Positions 20,700 to 32,235 of a DNA stretch of 64,000 bases are shown here, one piece after another. Positions within the stretch are counted from its first letter, which is position 1. Every line of letters starts with the position of its first letter. Source of the stretch: Hemileia vastatrix (taxonomy: Eukaryota > Basidiomycota > Pucciniomycetes > Pucciniales > Zaghouaniaceae); NCBI GenBank assembly GCA_030280995.1, contig JASXTE010000003.1, positions 1,426,001 to 1,490,000 on the forward strand. The letters are read 5' to 3'. The notes under the pieces were generated by a model. It saw only the letters and a list, made by a program, of their open reading frames with translations, had not been told where the DNA came from and made no database searches. The translations under genes were made by a program, and so were the position numbers.

Positions 20700-22970
20700 T
20701 CTAGTTTTTTGGAGTGTGGCTCAGGCTCTAGTAGGAGTCTGTCTTTTTTAGGGTAATCAGGGCTGATAATCCTAGTGCTACAACCTTTCCCCAAGATGAG
20801 GAAATCTCAGGTTGTAGTAGGTCAGCTCCCTTGGAGATATACCAAGTGGATTTTCAACTTTCTCTTTTTAATGTTTCTCTTCTCTGCAAGTATTCATCAA
20901 GTTTTTTATCAAGTCTCTGTTCTCTCTCAAGATTTTCAATTATTTTTTATTCAAGCTCAAGAAAGAAGATGGGTTACATATCCTTATTGAAAGATATGAG
21001 GAAAAGCGTTGGAGAGGTGAGCTTGGGGTCTAAAAGTAAGTCCTCTTACTTATGCACTGCTAGGGTTTCTTCTGCACCTTTCAAAAACATTACCTTGGCC
21101 ACACCTGTGGGCATTTTGGAAACCCCTGGTTATTTTTTTAGGTCAGAAGAAAACTCAAGAAAAGAAGAAAAAAAATTCAAGATCATTAGAGATGATCAAC
21201 AAAAAAAATCTGCATATAATGAATAAAGAAAATAAAATAATTTTTTTTGAAGATCAGCAAAATCAAGGTTTGTGCCTCCAGCATGTGGTTAAACTGTACA
21301 ATTTAAGTGGGCTTGATTCTGAAGATGGCTTAGGCCTCCAGCATTATGTTAAACTGCACAAGTTTAGAAGATGTGATTCTGTGAATGACTCACAATTTGA
21401 ATATTTGGAAGATTTGAGTGAAGATGATGATGCGGATGTGAGGAAAAGCTTTGGAGCAGTGAGATTGGGGTCTAAAAGTTAGTCTTCCCAATTGTGTACT
21501 GCTAGAGTTTCTTCTACACCTTTCAAAAACATTACCTTGGCCACACATGTGTGCAATGGGGAAACCCTTGGTTTTTGTTCTAGGTCTTGTGAAGAAGAAT
21601 TCCTGAGGATTCCTTAAGTTGAAGGAGGAGCCAAAAAATATAAGAAGTTAGCTCAGAAGGTTAGGCCTGTCAATGAGCCTATGCCTGCGGGTTTGAAACC
21701 TCCATTTTCAAGAGATCCATACTGTACTTTTCTTGTGAAGAATCCTCCTGATTTTGTGGAAACTGCTAGAGTGACTGTGGAAAAGTTGAAAGTTAATAAT
21801 TTTGGTCCTGATGAGTGGTTGTCTTAAGAGGAAAAGAAGTTGTTGTTGCACGTTATTGTGCTGAGAGAGAAGGCTGTGGCACTTTTAGTGGAGTAAAGGG
21901 GGGTGTTGAAAAACTCTTATGGGGAACCTTACTTGATTCCTGTGGTTTGTAATGAGCCTTGGAAAATCAAACCTATTCCAATTACGGCTACTATCAGAGA
22001 TAATTTTGTAGAGAATTTTAGGGAAAGTGTCATGACTGGGTTATATGAACAGTAAACATCAAGTTATTCAAGTCCTGTTTTCTGTGTGAAGAAACAAAAT
22101 GGGAAGTTAAGAGTGGTTCATGATCTTAGAGCTTTGAATAGAGTCACTATCAAAGATGCTAGTATACCACCAAGTGCAGAGGATTTTGTTGAAGCCTATT
22201 CTGGAAAGGTGTGTTATGGTTTGGGTGATATTATGGGTGGTTATGATGAGAGGGAACTTCATACAGATTCACAGCCACTTACAACTTTTGAGACTCCTTT
22301 GGGAAGATTTCAGCTCACCAGGTTCCTCAAGGAACAATTTATTCAATAGCGGTATATCAAGCACACATGGCTTGGATTTGGCAGGATGAGGTTCCTACTC
22401 ATTCTTGAATTTCTATTGATGATGGTGAAATTAAAGGACCATCCACTGATTATGGTAATGAGGTGTTGAAAGAAAATCCTGGTATAAGGAGGCTTCTTTG
22501 GGAATATGCAATAACTCTAAAGAGAGTGTTGTTTAGGATTGAAAAGGCTAGTTTGACCATATCTGGGTCAAACTTTTGTTGTTGTGTTCCTGCTTTAGAA
22601 ATTTTGGGTCATGTGGTGTGTAAAGAGGGAAGGATTATGGAAAAGAAGAAGATTAATGAAATCCAGTCATGGCCAAGACCTAAAAATACTACTGAAGTCA
22701 GAGGATTTTTGGGAGTATGTGTTTATGTTAGGATTTTTATTAAGTATTTTACTTGGTTGGCTTCACCTTTAAGGAAGCTGACCAGAAAAATGCAGACTTG
22801 GAATGGACTGAAGAGTGTGAAGATGCTTTTCAGAGCTTGAAAAAGGTGGTAGGTGAAGATATTATTCTTCACAAGTTGGATTATAGTGTTGGTGCTAGAA
22901 AAATTTTTCTGGAAGTGAACTCAAGCTATATTGCTTCTGATGCTGTTTTGTCTCAGGAAGATAAAACTGG
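20700..22970 (+). pseudogene. Element X pol, N-terminal extension, RT and RNase H start
   Basis: Pol begins near TTTTTTGG at 20705-20712. That position matches the frameshift site of E2. A long spacer with repeated LQHxVKL peptides follows (21270-21370). RT is recognisable at 22086-22450 (KKQNGKLRVVHDLRALNRVT; PLTTFETPLGRFQLTR; SIDDGEIKG). The connection follows (ALEILGHVVCKEGRIMEKKK; NTTEVRGFLGVCVY). The frame has many stops and shifts. It is interrupted after EDKTG by an insertion and continues at 24313. Confidence 0.85.
20990..21590 (+). repeat. Tandem duplication in X pol spacer
   Basis: A block encoding GSKS..LCTARVSS.PFKNITLAT occurs at about 21010-21125 and again at 21455-21570. The repeat period is about 450 bp. 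E2 lacks a matching duplication. Confidence 0.75.
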
Positions 22971-22974
22971 GAGG

Positions 22975-24312
22975 GTCAGTGTGGCATTCCAAATCTGGGT
23001 AGGCTACTTAGGTGAAAATTTGATTGGACCTTGGTTGGAAGAAAATCATGGTGTTAGCAGGTGTTTATTTGGTTGAAGGGAGTTAACTGGATTTTTTTTG
23101 GGTGGATTTATGGTGATTTTTTGGAGGAATTATGGTGATTCTTTTTTGGAGGATTTATGGTGTTTTGGATTGGATATATGTTGGTATTCCTATTGTTATT
23201 TGATGGTTTCATGGATTGGGTATTGGTTTTACTGGATTTTTTAGGGCTCTCTTGGTATTTTTGGTGGATGCAGTGTGCTCATGGAGTAACCATTTTTTTC
23301 CGGTGCACTCTGGTGATTTTCCGGTGCAAAAGCGAAGTCACTGTCGCAAAGTTGGTCATTGTGGCAAAGTTTGGTCATTGGTGCAAAAAGTCTGGGCACT
23401 GTGGCAAAGTTTGGTCACTGCAGAAAAGTCTGAGCACTGTGGCAAAGTTTGGTCACTGCAGAAAAGTCTGGGCACTGTGGCAAAGTTTGGTCACTTTAGA
23501 AAAGTCTTATCACCAGTGCAAAGTTTTGTCACTGTGAAAAGTTTGGTCACTGTGCCAAAAGTTTGGCTATTGTGGCAAAATTTGGTTAGAAAGTTATTAT
23601 TCTTACTAAATCAATAGTTTATTGTAGATCATATGCATGTAGGGTATTGTTGGAAAGTTCTGGAGGAGGAGAATCATATGGAGAGGGAGAATCTTAGTCT
23701 TCTACATGTTTTTTGTCTTTTAGTTTTGATAATAAGGGTCTTTTTTGATAATTAACAATACTTAATCTATAACAACAATTATAATAAAAAATATCAACAT
23801 ATAGGGTACCACTGGAGAGCTCTCATCCTGGGTGACTCAAATTTATTTTTTTTCTTATAAAATTTATAAAATAAAAAAAATATAATAAAGAACACTCTTT
23901 AATTTTGCTGGGAAACTGGGTAAATTTGGGGCAGACCTTTAATAAGGCACCTTTGAACAGATTATCCCAAGGGTAGTTTCTGGGGTACTCTACTGTACTT
24001 TTCAGTCTCTGGGGCAAGTGTTGCGGCTTTTTCTAAGTATTTTCTGTGACTTGTACCAGTGTAATCTGGTATTAGGTATTTGATTTGGGGGTGTAATCAT
24101 TTATTGCACTTATTTTTTTTCTATATTATAGGTTTCCAACACTTTCAAAGTCTTTCTCTCAGATTTTCAACTTATCCAACTCTTCAAGAAGATCTTCAAG
24201 CTTAGTTAATTGAATCTTATGTTTACTTAGAGGGACATGGATTTATTTTTGTTTTCCCAACTCCCTTGGATTCTGCCTGTAGAAAGGTGACTGTAGGAGT
24301 CTACTCTACATT
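22975..24312 (+). mobile_element. LTR-like insertion in X RNase H region
   Basis: A segment of about 1.34 kb separates the codons for EDKTG from those for GPVRYESVVF, which are adjacent in E2. Its right end (GAGGGACATGG ... CAACTCCCTTGG ... CTCTACA) resembles the 3' ends of the X and C LTRs, so it is best read as a solo LTR of a related family. Possible duplication CTGGG/TTGGG. The 5' boundary is uncertain by several bases. It contains a minisatellite. Confidence 0.65.
23330..23590. repeat. ~19 bp minisatellite
   Basis: About 13 imperfect copies alternating CACTGTGGCAAAGTTTGGT and CACTGCAGAAAAGTCTGGG. It lies inside the LTR-like insertion in X. The open frames across it are a by-product of the repeat. 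Confidence 0.9.
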
Positions 24313-26312
24313 GGGCCGGTAAGGTATGAGTCAGTGGTGTTTAATGAGGTGGAATATAGGTGTTCTCACCCTAAGTTGGAATTATGTGGGATAGCTAAAT
24401 TCTTGAAGAAGCTACAGGTTTTTTTGTGGGGAAAAAACTTTGAGCTGCAGGTCAATGAAAAATCTTTGGTTCAGATGATCAACACACCTAGTCTTCCAAA
24501 TTCCCCAATGACTAGGTGGGTGGAAATCGTTCAAAATATCTCTTTTGATTTGGTGCACAAGCCAGGAAAAACTTTTACTATTCCTGAATGGTTGTCAAGG
24601 AGGCCACCTACAGATGATGTTTCTAATTCTGAAGAGTTTGATGAAGGTGTTCCAGTGGTTATGGCCTGCACAAAAGGTGCTGAAGATTTTTTCAACCTCC
24701 CTTATGAGGTTAAACGGGCTGGTGATATTTGTGTTTCTGATGAAGGCTTAGACCTCCCCCATGAGGTTAAACTTGCTGGATCTGATCATGATTCTGGTGT
24801 TCAGAATGTTATATTGATGAAGAAGGGGCTGTTGTTTGGGATGGCTCATATTTAGAAAATGGTGTTTTTGTTGGTTCATTGGATTACCTAAAAATTCAAT
24901 GAAAAGAGAAGGATGTGCCAAAATTTATATATTGGTGTCCTTTATGGGCTGGTCAATTGTCCTATGTGCATACTGGTGATTTTTATGACAGGTTTGTGTC
25001 CTTGGATGTTATTTTGTTGGATTTTGAAGATGAGACCTGGGGTCAGTCTGGGTTCTATTTTTTTATGGTGGAATATCTGTTGACCTTGGAGAGTTCAGAT
25101 AGTTGTGATGATGATACTGGGTTATAATTAAAGAAGAAGAGTCCTGAATTTTATGTTTCATGGAGAAGGTTGATAAGGAGGAGGCACCCAAATCCTCAAG
25201 TTGTGGTGACTCAGAAGAGGGGTCAAGAGGTGGTGTTGAAGTCTTTTCATGAAGGCCTTGGTCATAGAGGCTTTGAGGAGACTTATAGAAGAGTAGCAGA
25301 CAGATTTTGGTGGCCTGAAATGAAGTTGGCTGTGCAGGGTTGGGTCCAATATTGTGAAGAGTGTCAAAGAAGAATTCATGTGAAAACAAAAGAAATTGGT
25401 CATGCTACTGGTGAATCAACTTTGTTTGGAAGAGCCATTATGCATGCTTTACATATTAAAGAGGGCAGGTATAAATATTTGATTGTTGCCAGGGATGATT
25501 TGTCTGGTTGGGCTGAGGCTGTGCCTCTGGTTAAATTGACTGCTAAAAATTTGGCAGAGTTTTTTGAAAAAGGAATGGTTTTATAGATATGGGTTAATGA
25601 AGTTGGTTACTGTTGACATTGGGCCAGTGTTTAGAGCTGAATTCAAAGAAGCCGTGGCTAGTATTGGTTCTAAAGTTAGAGTGGCTACTCTTAATTATCC
25701 TGAAGCTGAAAGGATGGTTGAAAGAGGTCATCAAGTTATCAAGAATGCTTTGGTGAAAATGTGTGGGGATAGTGCTGAAAAGTGGAGCCAATATTTACCT
25801 TTGGTGTTGTCTGCTGATAGGGTCACTGTGAGAAGGAAAACTGGCTATTCTCCTTATGAGTTAATTTTTGGGCAGAAGGCAGTTATATCAGTGGACTTGG
25901 AAGCTGTTTCTTATCTTGGAATTAGATGGGATGAGGTGAACTCAAAAGAAGAATTTCTCTGTTCTAGAATGCAACAGTTGGAATGTAAAGATGAATGTCA
26001 AGAAAAGGAATAATCAAGAATGAAGAAGATTAGAAATCAATCAGTCAGATACTGGGACAAAAAGTTTGCTCAAAGACTCAGGAATCCCTTGAAGCCTGGT
26101 TGTTTGGTGTTGGTTTATAATAGAAGTTTGGAGAGTCAGTTAGGAAAATGTTTGCTGACAGATGGAATGGACCTTATAGAGTGAGATCTCAGGTATCTGG
26201 AGGTTATTATGTTTTGGAAAAGTTGGATGGTGCAGTCTTAAAGAAATGAGTGGCTGCAGATCAAGTGAAGATGTTTTATCCTAGAGGCACACGATATGAA
26301 GAAGACTGACTT
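24313..26312 (+). pseudogene. Element X pol, RNase H end and integrase
   Basis: Continues the X pol frame. RNase H tail: KLELCGIAKFLKKLQVFLWG...FELQVNEKSLVQMINTP, then FDLVHKPGKTF. A linker has two DLP.EVK peptides (24696-24774). The integrase zinc finger has HEGLGH and CEECQRR (25240-25365). The core has HIKEGRYKYLIVARDDLSGW, and a VDIGPVFRAEF box in which the usual N-G-P of this motif is altered. RMVERGHQVIKNALVKMCG follows. It ends near 26312 with TRYEED and a frame-shifted NEDKL. Several stops and at least two shifts are present. Confidence 0.85.
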
Positions 26313-26399
26313 GGAAATGAGGATAAACTAAGGACCATTAATTTAATTTTGATTTTGTTTGCTGCAGAGAAGCTTTTTTTATTTTGGAAACCTTTTTTA

Positions 26400-26842
26400 G
26401 AGGTACCCATGAGTGAGGCTCTAGATTTGATCTTGGCAAGTGTGGGGGTAACTGATGGGCTGCATTCTCTATAAACAGTTACCCCATATTGTCTATTTCT
26501 AACCCCTTCTCATAATTTGGTTTAACCCTAGTATTGGTTTCTTTTCACAGGTTTTTAGTCCTCTATGACTTTGAACTGGATTTATATTTGTTCTTCAAGT
26601 GCTGGAATCTTAATTAATAATGGTTTTTTGGTTAATTTTGTTGTATGTTTGTTTTTGTTAGAAGTTACCCAGTGGGGCTTCTAGATTTAATTCTGGAAAG
26701 TGTGTGGGTAACTGATGAGCTAGCTGCTCTGTAGAAAAGGTACCCCAAGAGTGTCTGTTTAAAGTCTTTTGTTTTTCGTAGTTGAATTCTAGTACTGTTT
26801 TTTTCATTCAGTTTTTTAGTCCTCTTTGACTTTAGACTGGAA
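26400..26842 (+). other. Two 3' UTR RNA cassettes of element X
   Basis: Each cassette has GGTACCC or GTTACCC, a CTAGATTT block, a long hairpin and a short stem-loop. Hairpin copies: 26445-26485 (GGGGTAACTG paired with CAGTTACCCC) and 26704-26746 (degraded stem). Short stem-loops: 26557-26579 (AGTC/GACT) and 26818-26841 (AGTC/GACT). The gap from hairpin to stem-loop is about 71 nt in both. Confidence 0.7.
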
Positions 26843-27189
26843 TGGAATGGTTCCTTAATCATTGGTTTCTTTAGAATGGTGGTGAATCACTGGTGGTCTC
26901 CCATCATTTTTACTTATTGGATGGAGCTTACCCAGTGATCTTTTTTTTGGACTGGACTTGACCTTGTATTTCTCTTATTTTATATATATTTTTTTTGTGT
27001 TATGTTTTTAAGGATGTGGTTTTAGATTTTTGTCTTTTTTCTTTTAATTTTTTCATGGGAGTTTATTAGATAAAAGGTGGAAAATTAAAAAAATCAAAAT
27101 TATATTGTGTCACCACATCAGGGTCACCTAGATGTGGGAAAGCATTGGTGGGGAACGGCTTATCGATTGGCTAGGCAATGCTATAATTC

Positions 27190-27221
<32 letters not shown>

Positions 27222-27344
27222 TATCAGTTTCTTTTATTTATTTTTTATATTTCATTTTCAGTATTATTTATATTTTATATCAGTCCAAAATTATTCAAAA
27301 ATTATTTAAAAGTGTATCCACATCAAGGTGCTCTTGGATTGACT
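26843..27344. other. 3' end of element X before copy B
   Basis: Non-coding. It contains a hairpin-forming CCACATC...GATGTGG at about 27113-27138, which also occurs in C (63039-63062) and E2 (33402-33425). A (TTA)n microsatellite follows at about 27191-27223. Homology to element M starts near 27336. Confidence 0.6.
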
Positions 27345-28096
27345 TTTAATGACTCCACTTTCTTGTGATCTAATTTAGTGCTAGGGAGATATGTGGAAAG
27401 TAAAAGTGAGCTTAGACAAACCTTTTCACCTACCTGTAGTGCCCAATTCTGGGTCCTTCCTTGATCATGATGATGCTTCATTGACTTCTGAGCTAATTTG
27501 AGAGCTGCTTCTAGCCCTTGATTATTCTCAATATTTTTTGATTCTTCTCTTCCACTTCAGGTACTTCTAACATGGATGGGAGACCGATTGAGAATAAAGG
27601 GTGATATCCATAGTTGGCCTAAAAAGGTGACATGCCTGTTTCTGCATGTGTCCATTTATTGTATGAGAATTCAGCCTGTGGTAACAACTGCACCCAATCA
27701 TCTTTCTGATAGTTAAGTAAATGGTACAAATAGTTTTCAATTGCCTTATTCACTATCTCAGATCTCCCATCAGTCTGTGGATGCCATGATTTCAACAAGA
27801 TGGGCTTAATGTTCAGTTGCTCATACATTACTTTCAACAGCTTAGATATAAAAGTAACTCCCCTATATGATACTATACTTTCAGGAAATCCATTTAATTT
27901 CCAGACATGCACCACCATTAAATCTGCAATACCCTCTGATTTAACCTTGGTAGTGGTGGGGACAAAGTGTGCCATCTTGGTGCAGAGGTCAACTACTATG
28001 AGGATAGCATTCTTTCCTTGAGACTTGGGTGATTCTATTGCTGTGGAGCCTCTGAATAAGCAAATTATTAGTTTTTAAGAACTAGAAACCCTTTAT
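27345..28096 (-). pseudogene. Element M integrase fragment (copy B)
   Basis: Near-copy of 16430-17190 in the same orientation. It encodes MAHFVPTTTKVKSEGIADLM, then WHPQTDGRSEIVNKAIENYL. It shares with copy A the Asp-to-Tyr change at the second catalytic residue (IVSYRG). The enzyme was therefore already dead before the segment was copied. It directly precedes an X-type LTR, as in copy A. Confidence 0.85.
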
Positions 28097-28106
28097 AAGT
28101 AGATGT

Positions 28107-29162
28107 TGTGGTCATCCAACATTGGCTGGGGCCTTATTTGTGTAGTTTGGTACTGTTTGGTGATGTCTTAAATGGCATTGATTTCTGTTTATGGTGTTTT
28201 TCTGGATTCATGAGCTGAATATTGAATCTACAGCTATAATGCTATTGTCATTGGATAGCCCTGGGTTTTATTTATGTTTTATGATTTAAGGGTATTTTTG
28301 GTATTTTTCGGCTTTAAGGGCTCAAATGGGCAAATTTCATTTTTTCCTATAACTGTTTAATTTTGTTTTTTACTTTTTTGGGCTAACCTTAAGTCTTAGT
28401 TTTAAGTGTTTAGTACCATTAGATATCCCTGGTTTTTCTCTTCTATTAATGTCTTGATGATTTTTTAGCATATTATAAGGTTTAATGTGTTTTCTGTTGT
28501 TTTCTGGTTTTTTAGCTGTTTTTAGTGGTTTTCTGGCTTCAGGGAGCCCAGCCCCCTTCAGGTAGGCGGCCCACCTGCTTTGGTTGAAGCATTCTGGGGA
28601 GTGATTCTAGTGGGTTTTTTATGCCATTTGGCTTGCAGAAGTGCCAAATTAGTTGCTGTAGCATAGATTTATAAATGGGGGTCAGTGTGTACATACCAAA
28701 TAAGACAGTTTGGGGAAATTCTATTTATCATACAACCCTCTGGTAATTAGATAACTGTTTCTTACTATGTTTTCAATGTTTTTTATTCACAATTTTCTGG
28801 GTTTTTTTCAAGTTTAGTTCTTCATTTAACTCAACTTTGGCTACTGGTTTCTCTGGTGTAGCTTTGCAACATGCATCAAGTATTATTGCTGTTTTTTGTG
28901 CAACAAGTGCACTGTGTTTTGATTTTCTGTTGTGGATCTTTCTGCATTTCAGTTTTTCTTTAGTTTGAGCTCTATCTAGGCTACTGTCTTGTCTTGTTAA
29001 GCAGTCAAGAAATGTGTTGGAAGGGGTATTGTAACAGTCTCTAATTTGCTGTAGCAAATTATTCTCACCTGGTACTTCTCAGAGGGACAGGAGATTTTCT
29101 CTCTGGGTTTTATTCAACTCCCTTGGTCAAGGCCTATAGCTAGTACTATAGGATTTTCTACA
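28107..29162 (+). repeat. X-type LTR (copy B)
   Basis: About 1.06 kb, TGTGGTC...TCTACA, similar to 17194-18226. It is not followed by a PBS, which fits a 3' LTR or a solo LTR. No target duplication matches between its right flank (AAGTG) and the left flank of copy A. Confidence 0.75.
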
Positions 29163-29728
29163 AAGTGTCAATAACCTGTTCCCAATGATTTATAGGCAAA
29201 AGGGTAATAGACAAATAATAATTTAGGAAGTTTAAAAAAGATTTTACAAGTAAAATAAAGATGTAAACAATCACTCAGTATTCTGTGAAAGTGAAATAAA
29301 AGATTGGATAGATCATTATTTAATATATTATAGGGGGTATCAATGTTCAGGGATCCGCAATTAGGGATCAGAAATTTTTTTCCCAGGATCATAAATTATT
29401 AATTGTGGAAGATTCTTATCCACTAGCCCCAGGGCTAGTAGATAAGGAATCCATCATAATGAATTATCCTGCCTCTTATACCTCAATTTCTGTTAATACT
29501 TCCTGATCCCAAACTCATCACATCTATGATGAATTTTTAAAAAAGTCAAATGACTTATAATTTCTGATGCCATCTTTAAGTCTCTCTTCACTCTACGCTA
29601 CTTAATTTTGGTGGCAAACACTTTAGTTTTTTTTCTATCTACACACCCTAACTGCACATTTGGCGGTGAAGTCCCACTTCCCACTCATCACCTAAGCCTT
29701 CTACCGACAACCTATACTACCAACAACA
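29163..29728. other. Sequence upstream of the Harbinger-type gene
   Basis: No gene found. At 29332 GGGGGTATCAATGTT matches the terminus of the MITE at 3756, but no right-hand partner was found. The rest is likely the 5' region of the transposase gene. Confidence 0.4.
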
Positions 29729-30436
29729 ATGAAGCACCTCTCTAATAGACATCTACTTCACTCCACTATGAATTCTGTTACTTTACTTTTAGCTCTATAC
29801 TATAAATCTGACTCTGATTTAGAAGATGCTTTAGCCTATTTCACTATGCAATATAGGGGGTGGACTTGCTAGCAAGTCCTCAACCTGAACTCAGATACAA
29901 CTCAGAATGAACTCAGACTGAACTCATACTGAACCCATACTGAACTCTACTTGAACACTCACCTAAAACTGTTCTGCCGAGTGGTGTTCATCCCTGATTG
30001 TATGGTTTCTTTATCAACAGCTCAATGTGTGTTCAATCTGTGGTGAGTTTGGGTACAAGGTTGCGGACTCGCTAGCAAGTCCGCCCCCCATATTGTGTGG
30101 TGTTTTTGTTTTCTTTCCAAAAAGTGTTACCTCATTCCCAGGGGGCCAAATTTTTATCATGATCCCTGATATGAACTCCGCTCAATTCTCAACATTCCTC
30201 AACTCAACTTCACTCAACTATTTAGAACTTCTCCCTATTTTTTCTTCAAACTTTATCAACTCATCTATGAACATCCTATCTTTCATAACAATTCCCATAA
30301 AAACAGTGCAATCCTGCCATTAAACTTTCTGTTGCACTATGTCGCTCTGGGTAAAATGGAAATGGTGCTTCTGTAAGACGTTTGGATAGTCTATTTAACA
30401 TAGGATATGGTATGGTGATATTATACAGCAAGCGCT
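29729..30436 (+). pseudogene. PIF/Harbinger transposase, 5' part
   Basis: Starts at ATG 29729 (MKHLSNRHLLHSTMNSVTLL...DSDLEDALAYF) and is interrupted by a 261 bp MITE (29842-30102). It resumes with LFSFQKVLPHSQGA. The helix-rich segment typical of Harbinger nucleases then reads KLSVALCRSG, stop, NGNGASVRRLDSLFNIGYGMV. It is cut at YSKR by element E2; the remainder starts at 42164. At least one frameshift lies near 30320. Confidence 0.8.
29842..30102 (-). mobile_element. 261 bp CACTA-type MITE, copy 1
   Basis: Termini CACTATGCAATATAGGGGG and, opposite strand, CACCACACAATATGGGGGG. The duplication TTT flanks both sides (29839-29841 and 30103-30105). Inside each end lies a near-palindrome around TTGCTAGCAA. 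It is the reverse-oriented twin of 60544-60804, with identical length. Three-base duplications and CAC ends fit the CACTA (CMC/EnSpm) superfamily. Confidence 0.9.
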
Positions 30437-31578
30437 ATGGTAAGATAAACTCTTACAGTTGCCTTGCTGTAAGCAGAATCCGGAGGAGATGTGTGGATTT
30501 AGCTGAAAACCACGTCCTTCCAACAAAAATAACAATATGGGAATTCTAAATCACTAAGCTAACCAGTCTACTTGGATCTGATTGATAAAAATAATGAAAC
30601 TCTGATATGTTTAACGCTTATTGAGATTTAAAGAAAGTGGCTGTTGAGAAAGAAATACTGATTACAACAATTAAGGTGTACCAGTGAAAGATCTGAAAAG
30701 ATTGACTTTTATGTTTTTATAATAATTTAAATTTCTATGAGACAGCAAAAATCAAGTCTCAGTGATGAAGACCTTTCTAAAGATACCCTGTTTGAAGTGT
30801 GATTTAAATTGTTGAGTAGTATTTCTAAAATGTTATATATAAAATATAAAGTTATAAGGGTATTAAAAATTTATTTAATTTGTTGAGTAATAAAAAATGA
30901 GACCGTGGTGGTTAAAGATTAAGCTGTATGATGTCTGATGATTGTAATATGATGCCCAATTTCGAGTCTGAGAGGCTCTTAAGTATTCCTAGTCACGTGC
31001 CTAAGTTTTCCCCTCCATAGTTCACCCAGAGTCAATCCGGAGCCCGTACAGAGCTCGTACGGAGTCCAAATGGAGCTTGTACGGAGTCCAAACGGAGTCC
31101 GTCCGGACCTCCGGACTCTATTAAAACCTTTAAAACTATAATAAAAAATCTAGAAAAATTACACATGATAGAGCCACTTCCCCTTTACATTCCCAACTGA
31201 TTCTCGTAGCCTGCGCAGCTCTAATCACCCTGTGAAAATTCATCAAAGTTAAGTATTTTTCTAAAAACGTAAATATTTCTATAAAACTTTAAAATTCATT
31301 TAAAAATATAAGAAAAATAGTAAAAATTCTGGAAAAATTTCCCAATGTTCTTGAGTGACTCGACTTGATACTCTTTAATTTTTCCGACCGTAAAAATAAG
31401 TCTTCTCTGTAAAATATATTGTTTTTGCGTAGGCATTCGCTTTTAACCAATATCTTTATATTTAAAACTCAAATAAATTAAATAAAACCCTTTTATAAAA
31501 AATAATAGCACTAATCTTGCATGCCGTAATAACTCCATTTACGTACTTAGGTGCCATACTAAACTTTAGGCTACCACA
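30437..31578 (-). repeat. E2 3' LTR
   Basis: 1142 bp; in sense it starts TGTGGTAGCC and ends CTTACCAT. It contains a GC-richer tandem of ~18 bp units (CGTACGGAGTCCAAAYGGAG) at about 31045-31100. This region is longer than its counterpart in the 5' LTR and accounts for most of the length difference. Confidence 0.9.
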
Positions 31579-31588
31579 TCCTCCCTCC
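31579..31588 (-). other. E2 polypurine tract
   Basis: In sense, GGAGGGAGGA directly precedes the 3' LTR start TGTGGTAG. This is the expected position of the plus-strand primer. Confidence 0.85.
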
Positions 31589-32235
31589 AATTGAGAATTT
31601 CCCCATTCTTATAACTTTGCATAAGTGGTTGAGAAATTCCAAAAGAATTATCTTTTCTAATAAAATAATTTGATAAATTTGTTTTAGCTGGTCTTCTTTT
31701 AATTCTTTATAATAAAAAACGTTGTTTCTTCTTCTCTGGCTTGATTTAACATAAAATAAAATAATATAAATCTTGTGATGATTCCACTACTGAGAGAAAG
31801 GTTTGAATCCCTTCAGACTCCCATATACCAGTCTTCCTTCTTGTCACAGCATTGAGAGAGTGGATCTTCCTATGAGCCAAATACTCCTGATTCCAACCTC
31901 ATAGGGCCCCCCACTGAGCCGAATTCTATGATTCCAATCTTGCCATAAGGTCCTCCAAGCTTCACACCAAAAAAAAATGGCCTAACTATGAGGCACTAAA
32001 AAAATCATTCCCTAAAATCCAACTACCATCCTAACTTCTGATTCCTTCATCACAATTTTCAAATTTTGCTATACAGCAAACCCATAAAATACTTTTGCCA
32101 GGCTTCCAATAATAATATTAACTTTAGACCATGTTAAAGCGCCACAAATTTCACCTAATTAACCTTTATGCTTTCCTTAGAATCATCACCACCTAAAATT
32201 TTAACCTCCTAAAGCTTATCAGCACCCAATTCCAG

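Noticed and set aside
23157..23617. Two overlapping open frames (126 and 133 aa)
   Set aside because: They lie across a ~19 bp minisatellite in an LTR-like insertion; the repeat keeps the frames open without selection.
27107..27368. Tyr/Ile-rich open frames
   Set aside because: They are produced by a (TTA)n microsatellite in the 3' end of element X.
29332..29400. Left end of a second GGGGGTATCAA MITE or of the Harbinger transposon
   Set aside because: The terminus matches well, but no inverted partner or target duplication was found, so it is not listed as an element.
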